Assembly: GCF_016464385.1 (NCBI RefSeq)
Contig: NZ_JADMLH010000026.1
Span: 17,587 to 81,586, forward strand
Source: Nucisporomicrobium flavum
GTDB lineage: Bacteria; Actinomycetota; Actinomycetes; Mycobacteriales; Micromonosporaceae
Length of the DNA stretch: 64,000 bases
Direction: 5' to 3'
Shown: positions 1 through 9,144 of the stretch, one piece after another
How positions within the stretch are numbered: the first letter of the stretch is position 1
How the letters are laid out: each line of letters begins with the position of its first letter
The notes under the pieces: model-generated
Seen by the model: the letters and a program-made list of their open reading frames with translations, nothing else
Told to the model about the DNA's origin: nothing
Database searches by the model: none
Program-made: the position numbers and the translations under genes

Positions 1-95
<95 letters not shown>

Positions 96-98
96 CCC

Positions 99-1256
99 GT
101 CCTGCTGGCAGCCGGGACGGCACCGGCCGGTGCCCTGCTGCACGGTGCCGGCACCGGCCTGCTGGGCATGTTCTTCGCCGCGGTGGCCGGGTTGACCGCC
201 CAGATCTTCCCGGCCCGATCGCCGGCGACCGGCACGGCCGTGGCGGTGCTGGGCCTCGGCCTGCTCGCCCGCATGATCGGCGACGGAGTCGCCACCCTCG
301 GCTGGCTGCATTGGCTCTCACCGTTCGGCCTGCTCGCGCTCAGCGGTCCCTACGTGCAGAACCGGGTGGCGCCGCTCCTGCTGCTGGCCGCGGTCACTGC
401 GGTCGTCACCGCCGCAGCGTTGGTCGCGGCGGGCCGTCGCGACGTTCAGGGCGGCCTGATCCCGGAAGCGGCAGGGCGGCGGCCCCGGACGCGTCTGCTG
501 GCGAGCGTGGAGACTTTCGCGATCCGGCGGATGCTGCGGCCCCTGACCGGCTGGATGCTCGGTGTCGGCGCCTACTACCTGCTGATCGGGTTGACGGCCG
601 TGTCGGTCACCGACTTCCTGAGCGACAACCCGGTCCTGGCGGGTGAGGCCGCCCAGGCGGGATTCGACGAGCTGGGCAGCATCGCCGGGTTCGCCGCGAC
701 TCTGTTCGCCATCCTCGCCCTGCCTGTCGGCGGCTTCACCGCGGCCCGGATGAGTGCGTTCCTCGGCGCCGAGAACGACCGCCGGCTGACCCTGCTCGCG
801 AGTCAGCCCGTCACCAGGATCCGCCTGCTCGCCGCCGAGACCGCCGCCACGGCTGCCGCCGCAACGGTCCTGGTCACCGGGGCCGGCCTGCTCACCTGGG
901 CCGGCGTCACCGCCACGGGCGGGAAGTTCGCCGTGGATGCGGCGCTGCGGGGCAGCTGGAACGTCCTGCCGATCGTGCTGCTCAGCCTCGGCGCGGCGGT
1001 CTTCGCGGTCGGCTGGGCGCCACGCTGGGCAGGACTGATCGGTGGCCTCCCCGGCATCGGCGGGTTCCTGCTGCTCATCCTCGCCGAAAGCATCGCCGCG
1101 CCGCCCTGGGTGCGCGACATCTCGCCGTTCGCGCACGTGGCGCCGGTGCCGCTCACCGACGTCGACCCGGTCGCCTCGGCGGTCATGCTGGCGGCAGCCG
1201 TCGTGCTGATCGGCGCCGGTCTCGGCGGATATCGCCGCCGCGATCTACGGTCCTGA
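99..1256 (+). CDS. ABC-2 type exporter permease (5' partial)
   Basis: Membrane subunit of a probable two-component ABC exporter. The frame is open upstream of the ATG at 168 with plausible transmembrane-type residues from base 99, so the gene starts beyond the readable sequence. The protein alternates long hydrophobic helices with short loops; a central cytoplasmic segment (Arg-rich stretch followed by FAIRRMLRP) precedes a second membrane block, as in exporter permeases made of two six-helix halves. It ends in GGYRRRDLRS. The ATPase partner would lie upstream, outside the window. The substrate cannot be told. The gene converges on the DUF1996 gene across a strong hairpin. Confidence 0.7.
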   Translation, partial: VLLAAGTAPAGALLHGAGTGLLGMFFAAVAGLTAQIFPARSPATGTAVAVLGLGLLARMIGDGVATLGWLHWLSPFGLLALSGPYVQNRVAPLLLLAAVTAVVTAAALVAAGRRDVQGGLIPEAAGRRPRTRLLASVETFAIRRMLRPLTGWMLGVGAYYLLIGLTAVSVTDFLSDNPVLAGEAAQAGFDELGSIAGFAATLFAILALPVGGFTAARMSAFLGAENDRRLTLLASQPVTRIRLLAAETAATAAAATVLVTGAGLLTWAGVTATGGKFAVDAALRGSWNVLPIVLLSLGAAVFAVGWAPRWAGLIGGLPGIGGFLLLILAESIAAPPWVRDISPFAHVAPVPLTDVDPVASAVMLAAAVVLIGAGLGGYRRRDLRS

Positions 1257-1294
1257 ACACTCGCGAGGGCCGCGGGTCGATGCGGACGACGGCC

Positions 1295-1340
1295 GGTCTC
1301 GCGCCGCCGGCGACAACGCACGACCCGGCGGCGCGAGACC
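1295..1340. terminator. Bidirectional hairpin terminator
   Basis: A perfect 16-bp inverted repeat (1295-1310 paired with 1325-1340) with a 14-nt loop lies between the stop codons of two convergent genes (1256 and 1347). There is no clear T tract, which is common for actinobacterial terminators. The position suits termination of both transcripts. Confidence 0.75.
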
Positions 1341-1346
1341 GTGCGT

Positions 1347-3110
1347 TCACCGGCCCGGGCAGGTGCGCGCAGTGTTGATGCAGGTGGCGATGCGCTGCAT
1401 CGTACGGGCGGAGTTGACGTTGACGAAGTCGTCGTGGTCGGAGAAGGGATTGTGATCCTCTTCCGGGAAGGAATCCAGCGCGTACTGACCCTTCTTCTGG
1501 ACGTCGCGCGGGATGGCGTACGAGATGGTGACCCGCAGCTGGGGGATGGCCACGAAGCCCGCCGGGCACGCGCCGGTCGTCTTGTCGGCGAAGGCGACGT
1601 GGCTGCGGTGGTTGGTGCTGTCGGTGTTCTTGCCGTCCCAGCAGCCCGGGAAGTCGTGGACCCGTTGCACCTGCCGGCCCGCCGGGCAGATCGGGTACCG
1701 GTCGGAGAGCCGGTCGGCGAATCCCGAGCAGGTCCAGGCGGCGCGGGCGTTGGCCGGGCCCCGGCTGGTGGGTTTGGCGTCGCCGGTGAGCGCGCGAAGG
1801 AACTTCGGCATCGGTACGACCTTGCTGGTGGGGTTGCCGCGGTACTCGATCAGCACGGACGCGGGCCGCACGATTCCGCCGGTGTTGTTGGGCAGCTCGA
1901 GGTTGGGCCCCCGTGGGTCGGGCAGCGGGGCGGCGGCGCCGGGGGAGGGTTGCGGGGTGACAGGTACGCTGCTCAGCCCGCTGACGGCGCAGGTGGCGAG
2001 GCCGCTGAGACCCCCCGGCCGGTCGGCGTGGCGGCCGATGGCCGTGGCGATGCGGTCGAGGACGGCGACGCGCCGGGCGTTGAGCGGTCCGACGACGGCG
2101 TTGGCGACGAAGTCCGGGCCGCCCTGTCCACGGGTCGTCACGAGACGTTCGTTGGCCTCGGCGATCTGCCGGTCCAGCTCGGTGAGGTTCCGGTTGACCT
2201 CGGCGACAGCGGCCGGGGGGACGCCCGGCAGCTTGTCGCGTACGGTCGGGCATCGCACCTGGGGTGACGCGACGGTGTGGGCCCTGACGTCGGCGGCGGT
2301 GTGCCGCATGGCGGCGTGCATGCCGTCGTAGCTCACGTCGCACTCGACGAGCGAGACGAGCCCTGAGCTGCGGCCGCCGCCGGCCACCGCGATGCTGTCG
2401 CTGATGCCCTTGATGAGGCGGGCCCGTTCGGCGCGCAGGGCTGTCAGCAACGTGTCGTTGGAGCGGGCGTCGATGCGTCCCCGGTTGGCCGCCATGCGGT
2501 CGTCGGCCCGGGCCGTCGCGTCGTCGAGCCTGCGCAGCTTCTCCGACACGGCGGTGCGTGCGCCGGTCGGCACGGCGGGGAGGCGGTCGCGCACGTTCGG
2601 GCACGTCACGGTAGGGGTGGTCGCGGCGAGGGCCCGGCGGGTGTCGGCGCCGGACCGTACCGACTTGTCGATGCGCACGACCGGCCAGAAGTACGACGAC
2701 TTGTCGCCGTTCCTGCAGGTCGTGCCGGAGGCGTCGAGGTCGGCATCGGACGAGTTCGCGGTGATGGCGAGGTTGCCCACGAAGTCGTGCACGTGCTTGG
2801 CGCCGTTCTTGATGCCCGGCTGCGCGACCGGGTTGTCCGGGCTGAACTTACCGTTGGCGTTCGTGCCGCAGTCGACGATGAAGCGGCCACGCGAGCCGTT
2901 CGCGCGGATCCGCGGATCCGTGACGTTCGGCCGTACGGTCTCGATGGCAACGTATTGCTGCAGCTCCGTGGCCGCATCAGCGGTGCTCTTGCCGCCCGCG
3001 GACACGAACGTGACGGTGAGGGCTCCCGTCGCGGCCAGGACGGCGACGGCGATGCCGATCCTGGCGTGGCGTGATCGCAACAGTGCTTGTCGTGAACGGG
3101 GAATTCGCAC
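1347..3110 (-). CDS. Secreted DUF1996 protein with duplicated internal insert
   Basis: A 587-residue protein of unknown function. The GTG start at 3110 is chosen because AGGAGG lies 7 nt upstream; the open frame continues upstream to 4493, but that part is antisense to nhaA. An N-terminal signal/anchor (about residues 17-40) is followed by a DUF1996 first half (about 51-165, with HVHDFVGN at 106-113) and second half (about 405-587, with HDFPGCWDGK and TNHRSHVAF). Between them are two related repeats (about 168-255 and 284-375), each starting with CPxVRD(R/K)LPxVP and continuing as a charged helical stretch. The family is usually nearer 300-400 residues, so the insert accounts for the extra length. 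Role unknown; probably exported. Confidence 0.75.
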   Translation of the reverse strand: MRIPRSRQALLRSRHARIGIAVAVLAATGALTVTFVSAGGKSTADAATELQQYVAIETVRPNVTDPRIRANGSRGRFIVDCGTNANGKFSPDNPVAQPGIKNGAKHVHDFVGNLAITANSSDADLDASGTTCRNGDKSSYFWPVVRIDKSVRSGADTRRALAATTPTVTCPNVRDRLPAVPTGARTAVSEKLRRLDDATARADDRMAANRGRIDARSNDTLLTALRAERARLIKGISDSIAVAGGGRSSGLVSLVECDVSYDGMHAAMRHTAADVRAHTVASPQVRCPTVRDKLPGVPPAAVAEVNRNLTELDRQIAEANERLVTTRGQGGPDFVANAVVGPLNARRVAVLDRIATAIGRHADRPGGLSGLATCAVSGLSSVPVTPQPSPGAAAPLPDPRGPNLELPNNTGGIVRPASVLIEYRGNPTSKVVPMPKFLRALTGDAKPTSRGPANARAAWTCSGFADRLSDRYPICPAGRQVQRVHDFPGCWDGKNTDSTNHRSHVAFADKTTGACPAGFVAIPQLRVTISYAIPRDVQKKGQYALDSFPEEDHNPFSDHDDFVNVNSARTMQRIATCINTARTCPGR

Positions 3111-3347
3111 GCTGGTCCTCCTGTGGATCGAGGCGTCGACGGCCGCGCTCGGCCGTCGGGCAGCGGTACGGCGGTCTGCCCGGGTCCGGACGGGTCGCGC
3201 GACAGCCGTCAGAAGACGGTAAGGATTGCCCTGCCGCCGGAGCCGGCGATTCCCGTGCTGGTCGGGACGGCTCCGGTAGGGTTGAATCCGGTGCGCCGGG
3301 AAGTCTGGTCGGCAAGTGCTGGCCCGACCCTCCGAAACGGAGCACCT

Positions 3348-4643
3348 GTGCCTGAAAAGTCCCGTCCTGTCTATCCCGTCCTCGGTCGCGGCTCGTGGGC
3401 CGAGGCGAGCCGGATCGCTGACGTCCTGCGCAAGGAGACGATCGGCGGGGCGTTGCTTCTGGTCGGCGCGCTGGTCGCGCTCGTCTGGGCGAACTCTGCC
3501 TGGTCGGACCGGTACGAGGACATGCTGGCCTTCACCGTCGGTCCGTCGGCGCTGCACCTGGACCTGTCCCTGGCGAAGTGGGCCGCCGACGGCCTGCTGG
3601 CGATCTTCTTCTTCGTCGCCGGGCTGGAACTCAAACGCGAATTCGTGGCCGGTGACCTGCGGGATGTGCGCCGTGCCGCGGTGCCGGTGGCGGCCGCCGT
3701 CGGTGGTGTGGTCGTCCCCGCGTTGGTGTACGTGAGCTTCAACCTCAGCGGTGCGCTGAAAGGCTGGGCCATCCCGACGGCCACGGACATCGCCTTCGCG
3801 CTCGCCGTGCTGGCCGTCATCGGCCGGTGGCTGCCGTCGGCGCTGCGAACGTTCCTGCTGACGCTGGCCGTGGTGGACGATCTGCTGGCGATCCTCATCA
3901 TCGCCGTCTTCTACACCGCGCACCTGGCGGTGCTGCCGCTGCTCGGGGCTCTGGTGCCGCTGGGGCTGTTCGCCGTGCTGGTGCAGCGCCGGGTTCGCTC
4001 GTGGTGGCTGCTGTTGCCGCTGGCGTTCGCCACGTGGGCGCTGGTGCACGCGTCCGGGGTGCACGCGACCGTCGCGGGGGTGCTGCTCGCCTTCGCCGTA
4101 CCCGTGGTCCGCAGTGCCGCGGCGGGTGGCCCGGACGCCGGGCCGGGGCTGGCCGAGCACCTGGAGCACCGTTTCCGTCCGATCTCCGCCGGGATCGCGG
4201 TGCCGGTCTTCGCGCTGATGTCGGCCGGGGTGACCATCGGCGGGTTCGGCGGGCTGAGGTCCGCGCTGAGTGACCCGGTCGCGGTCGGCATCATGGCCGG
4301 CCTGGTGATCGGTAAACCGGTCGGCATCACGCTCGCCACCTGGCTGACGGCCCGGTTCACCCGCGCGAAGATCGATGCCGGGCTGGCGTGGATCGACGTG
4401 GTGGGGCTGGCGACGCTGGCCGGCATCGGCTTCACCGTGTCGCTGCTCATCGGCGAGCTGGCCTTCGGTATCGGAACCGAGCGCGACGACCACGTCAAGG
4501 TGGCTGTGCTGACCGGCTCACTGGTCGCCGCCCTGCTGGCGGCGGTCATCCTGCGCCTGCGCAACCGCGTCTACCGCCAGATTCACGAGGCGGAACGGAT
4601 CGACCGCGACAACGACAGCATTCCCGACGTCTACCAGGGCTGA
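3348..4643 (+). CDS. nhaA: Na+/H+ antiporter NhaA
   Basis: Integral membrane Na+(Li+)/H+ antiporter of about 431 residues using a GTG start at 3348 preceded by GGAG; the open frame extends upstream to 3123 but without a ribosome site. The family hallmarks are visible: FFFVAGLELKREF, the ATDIAFALAVL segment, the paired acidic residues in VVDDLLAIL that carry the ions, and GIGFTVSLLIGELAF near the end. The length fits the family. A second, unrelated cation/proton exchanger begins 20 nt after its stop, suggesting an operon for pH and sodium homeostasis. Confidence 0.93.
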   Translation: MPEKSRPVYPVLGRGSWAEASRIADVLRKETIGGALLLVGALVALVWANSAWSDRYEDMLAFTVGPSALHLDLSLAKWAADGLLAIFFFVAGLELKREFVAGDLRDVRRAAVPVAAAVGGVVVPALVYVSFNLSGALKGWAIPTATDIAFALAVLAVIGRWLPSALRTFLLTLAVVDDLLAILIIAVFYTAHLAVLPLLGALVPLGLFAVLVQRRVRSWWLLLPLAFATWALVHASGVHATVAGVLLAFAVPVVRSAAAGGPDAGPGLAEHLEHRFRPISAGIAVPVFALMSAGVTIGGFGGLRSALSDPVAVGIMAGLVIGKPVGITLATWLTARFTRAKIDAGLAWIDVVGLATLAGIGFTVSLLIGELAFGIGTERDDHVKVAVLTGSLVAALLAAVILRLRNRVYRQIHEAERIDRDNDSIPDVYQG

Positions 4644-4663
4644 GCCCGTACCAGGAGATTGTT

Positions 4664-5878
4664 GTGCTTCTTCTGACCTTCGCGGTCGTGTTGCTGCTGG
4701 CCGTGCTGGTGTCTGCCCTGGCCAAGCGCACGATCCTGTCCACCGCGGTGTTGTTCCTTGTCGCCGGCTTCCTCGTGGGGCCGGAGACCACGGGGATCGT
4801 CGACGTGCAGGCCGATTCGCCGATCGTCGGCACGCTTGCGGAGCTGGCGCTGTTCGCGGTGCTGTTCACCGACGGTATGCGGGTGGGGTGGGCGGATCTG
4901 CGCAGCGCCTGGCAGCTGCCGGGACGGGCGCTGGGCTGGGGGCTGCCGCTGACCCTGGTGGTGACCGCAGTCGCCGCGCACTACGTGGCCGGGCTGGGCT
5001 GGGCCGAGTCGCTGCTGATCGGGGCGATCCTGGCGCCGACCGACCCGGTGTTCGCCTCGGCACTGGTCGGCAACGACAAGGTCCCGGCGCGGCTGCGGCA
5101 CCTGCTCAACGTGGAGTCCGGTGTCAACGACGGTCTGGCGCTGCCGTTCGTCATCGTGTTCCTCGCGGTCGCTGCCGGCTCGGACGACCTGCACCTGGGC
5201 GAGCTGGCGCTGGAGGTGTCGCTCGGGATCCTGATCGGTGTGGCCATCCCGATGGCGGCGATCCTGCTGGAGCGCAGCCGCTTCTTCTCCGCGTCGACGG
5301 CGTACGAGCCGCTCAACGGTGTGGCGATCGGCCTGCTCGTGCTGGGCGTGGCGGAGGTGACGCACGCCAACCTGTTCCTCGCGGCGTTTTCCGCCGGGAT
5401 CACGGTGGCGACGTTCGGACCACGGCAACGGGCCGCGTTCGAGCATTTCGGCGAGAACCTCGCCGAGCTGTTCAAGCTGGCCGCGTTGCTGGTCTTCGGC
5501 GCGTTGATCTCGCTGGAGTTCCTCGCCGAGATCTCCTGGACCGGCTGGATCTTCGCGGTCCTCGCGATCTTCGTGGCCCGTCCCGTGGCGCTGTGGCTGT
5601 CGTTCCTGCGCTCCGGCCTCGATCTGCGGGAGCAGGCCGCGGCGATGTGGTTCGGACCCAAGGGCTTCGCGTCGGTCGTCTACGGCCTGCTCGTCCTGGA
5701 GTCGGGGATCATTGCCGCCAACGAGATCTTCCACCTCGTGGCGCTGACCATCGTGCTGTCAATCATGCTCCACTCGTCGACGGACGTGGTCGTGGCCCGC
5801 GGCTTCGACGACGCGCACGAGACCCCGGCCTGGCACGGCGTGCTGCGCCGCCGGATCGCCGCCGTCCGCGGCCGGTGA
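4664..5878 (+). CDS. CPA1-family cation/proton antiporter (NhaP-like)
   Basis: Membrane exchanger of about 404 residues with roughly a dozen hydrophobic helices. The GTG at 4664 is chosen because AGGAG sits just upstream (4653-4657), 20 nt after nhaA. The core transport motifs are present: APTDPVFASALVG, then NVESGVNDGLALPFV with the acidic ND pair, and a late FGPKGFASVVYGLLVLESG segment, as in NhaP/CPA1 exchangers. There is no C-terminal TrkA-type nucleotide-binding domain. It probably exchanges Na+ or K+ for H+; the ion cannot be decided from sequence. Likely cotranscribed with nhaA and possibly the CBS gene. Confidence 0.85.
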   Translation: MLLLTFAVVLLLAVLVSALAKRTILSTAVLFLVAGFLVGPETTGIVDVQADSPIVGTLAELALFAVLFTDGMRVGWADLRSAWQLPGRALGWGLPLTLVVTAVAAHYVAGLGWAESLLIGAILAPTDPVFASALVGNDKVPARLRHLLNVESGVNDGLALPFVIVFLAVAAGSDDLHLGELALEVSLGILIGVAIPMAAILLERSRFFSASTAYEPLNGVAIGLLVLGVAEVTHANLFLAAFSAGITVATFGPRQRAAFEHFGENLAELFKLAALLVFGALISLEFLAEISWTGWIFAVLAIFVARPVALWLSFLRSGLDLREQAAAMWFGPKGFASVVYGLLVLESGIIAANEIFHLVALTIVLSIMLHSSTDVVVARGFDDAHETPAWHGVLRRRIAAVRGR

Positions 5879-5916
5879 TCCGCGTATCGTGAACCGGGCG
5901 AGGCAGGAGGCCGCAG

Positions 5917-6363
5917 ATGCGTGCTGGTGACGTGGCGATGCAGATGACCACGGTGGCGGAGACGATGCCGGCCCGGGAGGCGGTCAAGGTGCTGGCCGCT
6001 CAGGACCTGCCGGGGCTGATCGTGGTGGACGGTCGCGGGCGCCCGCTGACGGTGCTCGCCGGAACCCAGGTGCTGCGGATGGCCCTGCCGTCGTACTGCC
6101 AGGACGATCCCGCCCTGGCCCGCGTCATCGACGAGGCCGCGGCCGACGTCATCTTCGAGGGCATCGGCGAGCGCACGGTGGCGGACCTGCTGCCCAAGCA
6201 CCGTACGGAGCTGCCTGCGGTGAGCAAGGACGCCACGATGCTCGAGGTGGCGGCGGTCATGGCACGCGCCAACGTGCCGGTGGTCGCCGTAGTCGACAGG
6301 GAACGGGTGATGACCGGGGCGATCACCCTGGACAGCCTGCTCGACCGCATGCTGGGCGCCTAG
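5917..6363 (+). CDS. CBS-domain pair protein
   Basis: A soluble 148-residue protein made almost entirely of two CBS motifs: the first covers about residues 8-60 (PGLIVVDGRGRPLTVLAG), the second about 80-148 (NVPVVAVVDRERVMTGAITLDSLLDRML). CBS pairs sense adenine nucleotides and regulate neighbouring enzymes or transporters. AGGAGG precedes the ATG. It follows the two antiporters in the same direction, so gating or sensing of ion transport is a reasonable inference. Its TAG stop lies inside a CTAG that is also the stop of the convergent permease gene. Confidence 0.8.
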   Translation: MRAGDVAMQMTTVAETMPAREAVKVLAAQDLPGLIVVDGRGRPLTVLAGTQVLRMALPSYCQDDPALARVIDEAAADVIFEGIGERTVADLLPKHRTELPAVSKDATMLEVAAVMARANVPVVAVVDRERVMTGAITLDSLLDRMLGA

Positions 6364-7655
6364 AAGGCGAAGAAGCGCAGCCACAGGTACGGCACGGCGA
6401 GCGTCACGGAGATCGCCGTGACGATCAGGCCGTACTTCGTGAAACCCCAGAAGGTGATCTTGTGTCCGGCGCGTTCGGCGATGCCGAGCACGACCACGTT
6501 CGCGGACGCCCCGACCGCGGTGGCGTTGCCGCCGAGGTCGGCGCCGATGGCCAGGGCCCACCACAGCACCTGAGCCTTGTCGAGACCGCCTTCGGCGTTG
6601 ACGAGTTCCGCGACGATGGGGCTCATCGTGGCGACGTACGGGATGTTGTCGACGATCGCCGACAACACGGCGGAGGCCCAGAGCAGCAGCAGAGTGGCCG
6701 GCCACAGCTTGCCCTCGACCGCGCCGGTGGCGGCGTGCGCCAGGTCGTCGATGACACCGGTGGTGACCAGGGCGCCGACCATGACGAATAGTCCGGCGAA
6801 GAACACCAGGGTCGGCCATTCGACGTCCTTGGCGACCTCGGTGGCATCCAGCCGGGACAGCGCGAGCAGCAGGAGCCCACCCAGCAGGGCCACCACCGAC
6901 GGCTCGATACCGAGCAGGGTGTGCAGGCCGAACGCGAGCAGCACCGCCCCGAGGACGCAGAGGCTCAAGGTGACCAGCCGGGGATCCTGGATGGCGTCAC
7001 GCTCGCGCAGAGCCATCACCCGCGCCGCCCGTTCGGCGTCGTACCGGAACGCCTCGCGGAACATGATCCGGCAGAGAAGGACGAGGACGGCCAGCACCAC
7101 CGCGACGAACGGTGCCAGCACGCTCAGGAAGCTGTTGAAGGTCAGCCCCGAGCGGCTGGCGATGATGATGTTGGGCGGGTCGCCCACCAGCGTCCCGGCG
7201 CCACCGATGTTGGAGGAGAGCACCTCGGCGATGAGGAACGGTACGGGCGGGACGCCGAGCCGCTCACACACCAGCAGGGTGACCGGCGCGACCAGCAGAA
7301 CGGTGGTGACGTTGTCGAGGGCGGCCGAGACCACGCCGGTCACCAGAACGAGGATCACCATGATGGGGAACGGACGGCCCCGCGCCTTCTTCGCCGCCCA
7401 GATGGCCATGTACTCGAACAGGCCCGTGCGCTTGAGCACGCCGACGATCAGCATCATCCCCAGCAGCAGGAAGATGACGTTCCAGTCGATGCCGGAGTCC
7501 TCGGAGAAGAACGCGCGCTCCGCGTTCGTCGCGCCGGCCGCCAGCATGATGGACGCGCCACCGACCGCGACCGCGACCCGGTTGATCTTCTCCGTCGCGA
7601 TCAACACGTAGGCCGCGGCGAAAACGAGCACCGCGAACCACGCCATGGCGCTCAT
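6360..7655 (-). CDS. ArsB/NhaD-superfamily (SLC13-like) permease
   Basis: Polytopic membrane protein of about 431 residues from the ATG at 7655 (another ATG at 7646; the open frame reaches a GTG at 7730 but the extra residues look non-coding). Two inverted halves carry the superfamily signatures: NNV/DNVTTVLLVAPVTLL and SSNIGGAGTLVGDPPNIIIA in the first, SAIVDNIPYVATMSPIV and GADLGGNATAVGASANVVV in the second. These resemble NhaD-type Na+/H+ antiporters and ArsB/citrate transporters; the substrate is uncertain. It faces the nhaA-CPA1-CBS group and overlaps the CBS gene by 4 nt. Confidence 0.8.
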   Translation of the reverse strand: MSAMAWFAVLVFAAAYVLIATEKINRVAVAVGGASIMLAAGATNAERAFFSEDSGIDWNVIFLLLGMMLIVGVLKRTGLFEYMAIWAAKKARGRPFPIMVILVLVTGVVSAALDNVTTVLLVAPVTLLVCERLGVPPVPFLIAEVLSSNIGGAGTLVGDPPNIIIASRSGLTFNSFLSVLAPFVAVVLAVLVLLCRIMFREAFRYDAERAARVMALRERDAIQDPRLVTLSLCVLGAVLLAFGLHTLLGIEPSVVALLGGLLLLALSRLDATEVAKDVEWPTLVFFAGLFVMVGALVTTGVIDDLAHAATGAVEGKLWPATLLLLWASAVLSAIVDNIPYVATMSPIVAELVNAEGGLDKAQVLWWALAIGADLGGNATAVGASANVVVLGIAERAGHKITFWGFTKYGLIVTAISVTLAVPYLWLRFFAF

Positions 7656-7836
7656 CGGTGTGGCCGTTCCGTCATGTGCACTCCCGCATCCGCGCAGCCC
7701 TCGTCGACCGCCGACCAGACTTCCCGGCACACCTAGATCAACCTAGCAGCAGGTCGCTGTGTGGGAGCGTCTCGCTACTGTGGCATCCGGAGTGTTGACT
7801 GGAAGTGGCTGTGCAGCCGGGAACCTGTGGAGCGCG

Positions 7837-8190
7837 ATGGGGCCGGAGGGGAAAGCCGAGGACGGTGCGACCGTCCTCGTGCGGGAGCTGGCAGTCGCCG
7901 CTGCGGTCGTCGTCGTGCTGGCGCTGACGCAGCGAGGTTTGATGACGAACGCCGCCGTGGCCGCGGATGCGTTGCTCATGGCGGTCGGCGCGGGGGGCCT
8001 TTCCGCCCTGTTCTCCGACTGGCGCGCGCGGGTGGGCGCCCTCGGGATGTCGGGGGGTGCCTTTCTTCTCGTGGCACCCGGCATCGGGTCGGCGCCGGGC
8101 ATCCATGCATGGGAATACTTGCCGTTGTTCGCTGCGGCGGTGACGGTGGGCAGCGGTTACCGTCGCCTGTCTCACGCTGAACAGTCGTGA
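7837..8190 (+). CDS. Small membrane protein, unknown
   Basis: About 117 residues from the ATG at 7837, which has GGAG 6 nt upstream; an upstream in-frame ATG at 7759 lacks a ribosome site. Three or so hydrophobic helices are visible (RELAVAAAVVVVLAL, AADALLMAVGAGGLSALF, and two short ones near the C-terminus), ending in a charged tail. No family is recognised. It is divergent from the ArsB/NhaD-like gene, with about 180 nt between the starts. Confidence 0.5.
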   Translation: MGPEGKAEDGATVLVRELAVAAAVVVVLALTQRGLMTNAAVAADALLMAVGAGGLSALFSDWRARVGALGMSGGAFLLVAPGIGSAPGIHAWEYLPLFAAAVTVGSGYRRLSHAEQS

Positions 8191-8659
8191 AGGCGGGTCG
8201 GCATGCCGGCCCCGCTGAGGTCACCGTGGGCGGCGAGTCGGTGGTCTGCGCCGGGGTACGCCGCTGGGCGGTCTGTACCGGTGCGGACGTACAGAGAAGA
8301 AACGCCATCCACACCACGCCCGCCGCGTCGGTGTGCAGGCCGACGCGACTGTCGAGGACTCGTCGGGGCTTCTCACGGCGTCATCGTCGGGCGGCGGTTG
8401 CAGCGGTCACGAAGAGCTCCTCACTTTCGGGCACCACACGCGAACTCGTTGTGGCTCAGCCTGGTGTGCCGACATCGCGACCAGTCCGCGAATATGTGAC
8501 GGTTGTGTGACGCCGCAGGCGTCCTCGTGCGCCAGGCCGGTCTGTGCCACCAAGGTCGCGGCGGGCGGTGTTCCGCCCGCCGCGCGTGGCTGGGCCGGGG
8601 GGTGTCTCAGGCTGCCGCGTCGTACCGCACCGTCGGGGCGTCTGCCCCTCGACGTTGCG
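8191..8659. other. Gene-poor stretch
   Basis: About 470 bases with open frames only of the overlapping, Arg/Ala-rich kind typical of high-GC non-coding DNA. No convincing ribosome site, domain or hairpin was found. It borders the decayed iron-binding-type gene and may be eroded remains of the same locus. Confidence 0.4.
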
Positions 8660-9041
8660 CGCAGGGGCTGGGCTGCGCCCGTTGCTGAAGGTCACCTTGT
8701 CGAAGTGGACCTCCACCGGCTCGGCGTACCGGGCTCCGTTGACCGGGTTGTGGCGCTGGTAGGTCGGCGGGTCGATGCGCACCGTCACGTCGTACGGTCC
8801 GGTGCCGGGCAGTTGAGCGTTGCAGCCGTAGTGGTGCAGGAAGGGGATGCCAGAGGAACGGAGTGGCGTCTTCGGCGGCCTCGCGCCAGATCAGGTGGCC
8901 GTTCTGCCATGCGTACATTCCCTCGGCGTCCTCGTTGACGAAAGCGACGACGTAGTCGCCGGCGCGGGCGGGGGCGGCGCCGTCTTCGGCCGCCATGGCC
9001 TGCAGTGCCTTGCCGTACGCGTCGCCCTTGCCGGGGGGCGG
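8660..9041 (-). pseudogene. Relic of a P19/Fe2+-transport-type periplasmic protein
   Basis: On the minus strand two frames join into one family-like sequence. The upstream frame gives GDAYGKALQAMAAEDG, GDYVVAFVNEDAEGMYAW and GHLIWREAAEDATPFL; near 8845-8860 the reading switches frame and continues as GIPFLHHYGCNAQLPGTGPY, VTVRIDPPTYQRH and YAEPVEVHFDKVTF. This resembles the C-terminal two thirds of the periplasmic iron-binding (P19-like, Fe2+ transport) family. No start codon, signal peptide or N-terminal part is present, and a frameshift interrupts it. Sequencing error could explain the shift but not the missing N-terminus. The family call is moderate. Confidence 0.55.
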
Positions 9042-9090
9042 ATGAGGTCCGGCGGCCCTACCCGGCTGAGGGGTCCGCAACGCGCGCTGG

Positions 9091-9127
9091 GCCGCTCGAG
9101 CGATGGGGCGACCATCGCTCGAGCGGC
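9091..9127 (-). terminator. Perfect 16-bp hairpin terminator
   Basis: Positions 9091-9106 pair perfectly with 9112-9127 around a 5-nt loop. The hairpin begins 18 nt beyond the stop codon (9145) of the minus-strand propeller gene, the expected place for an intrinsic terminator. Confidence 0.8.
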
Positions 9128-9144
9128 GACTCGCGCCCGACGGA

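Noticed and set aside
3111..4493. Long minus-strand open frame continuing the DUF1996 gene upstream (1048 residues in all)
   Set aside because: The part beyond 3110 is antisense to nhaA and has the His/Gln/Arg-rich composition of a shadow frame; AGGAGG and a GTG start sit at 3110.
8187..8510. 107-residue open frame on the plus strand
   Set aside because: No ribosome site, no hydrophobic or domain pattern, and Arg/Ser/Thr-rich composition typical of non-coding high-GC frames.
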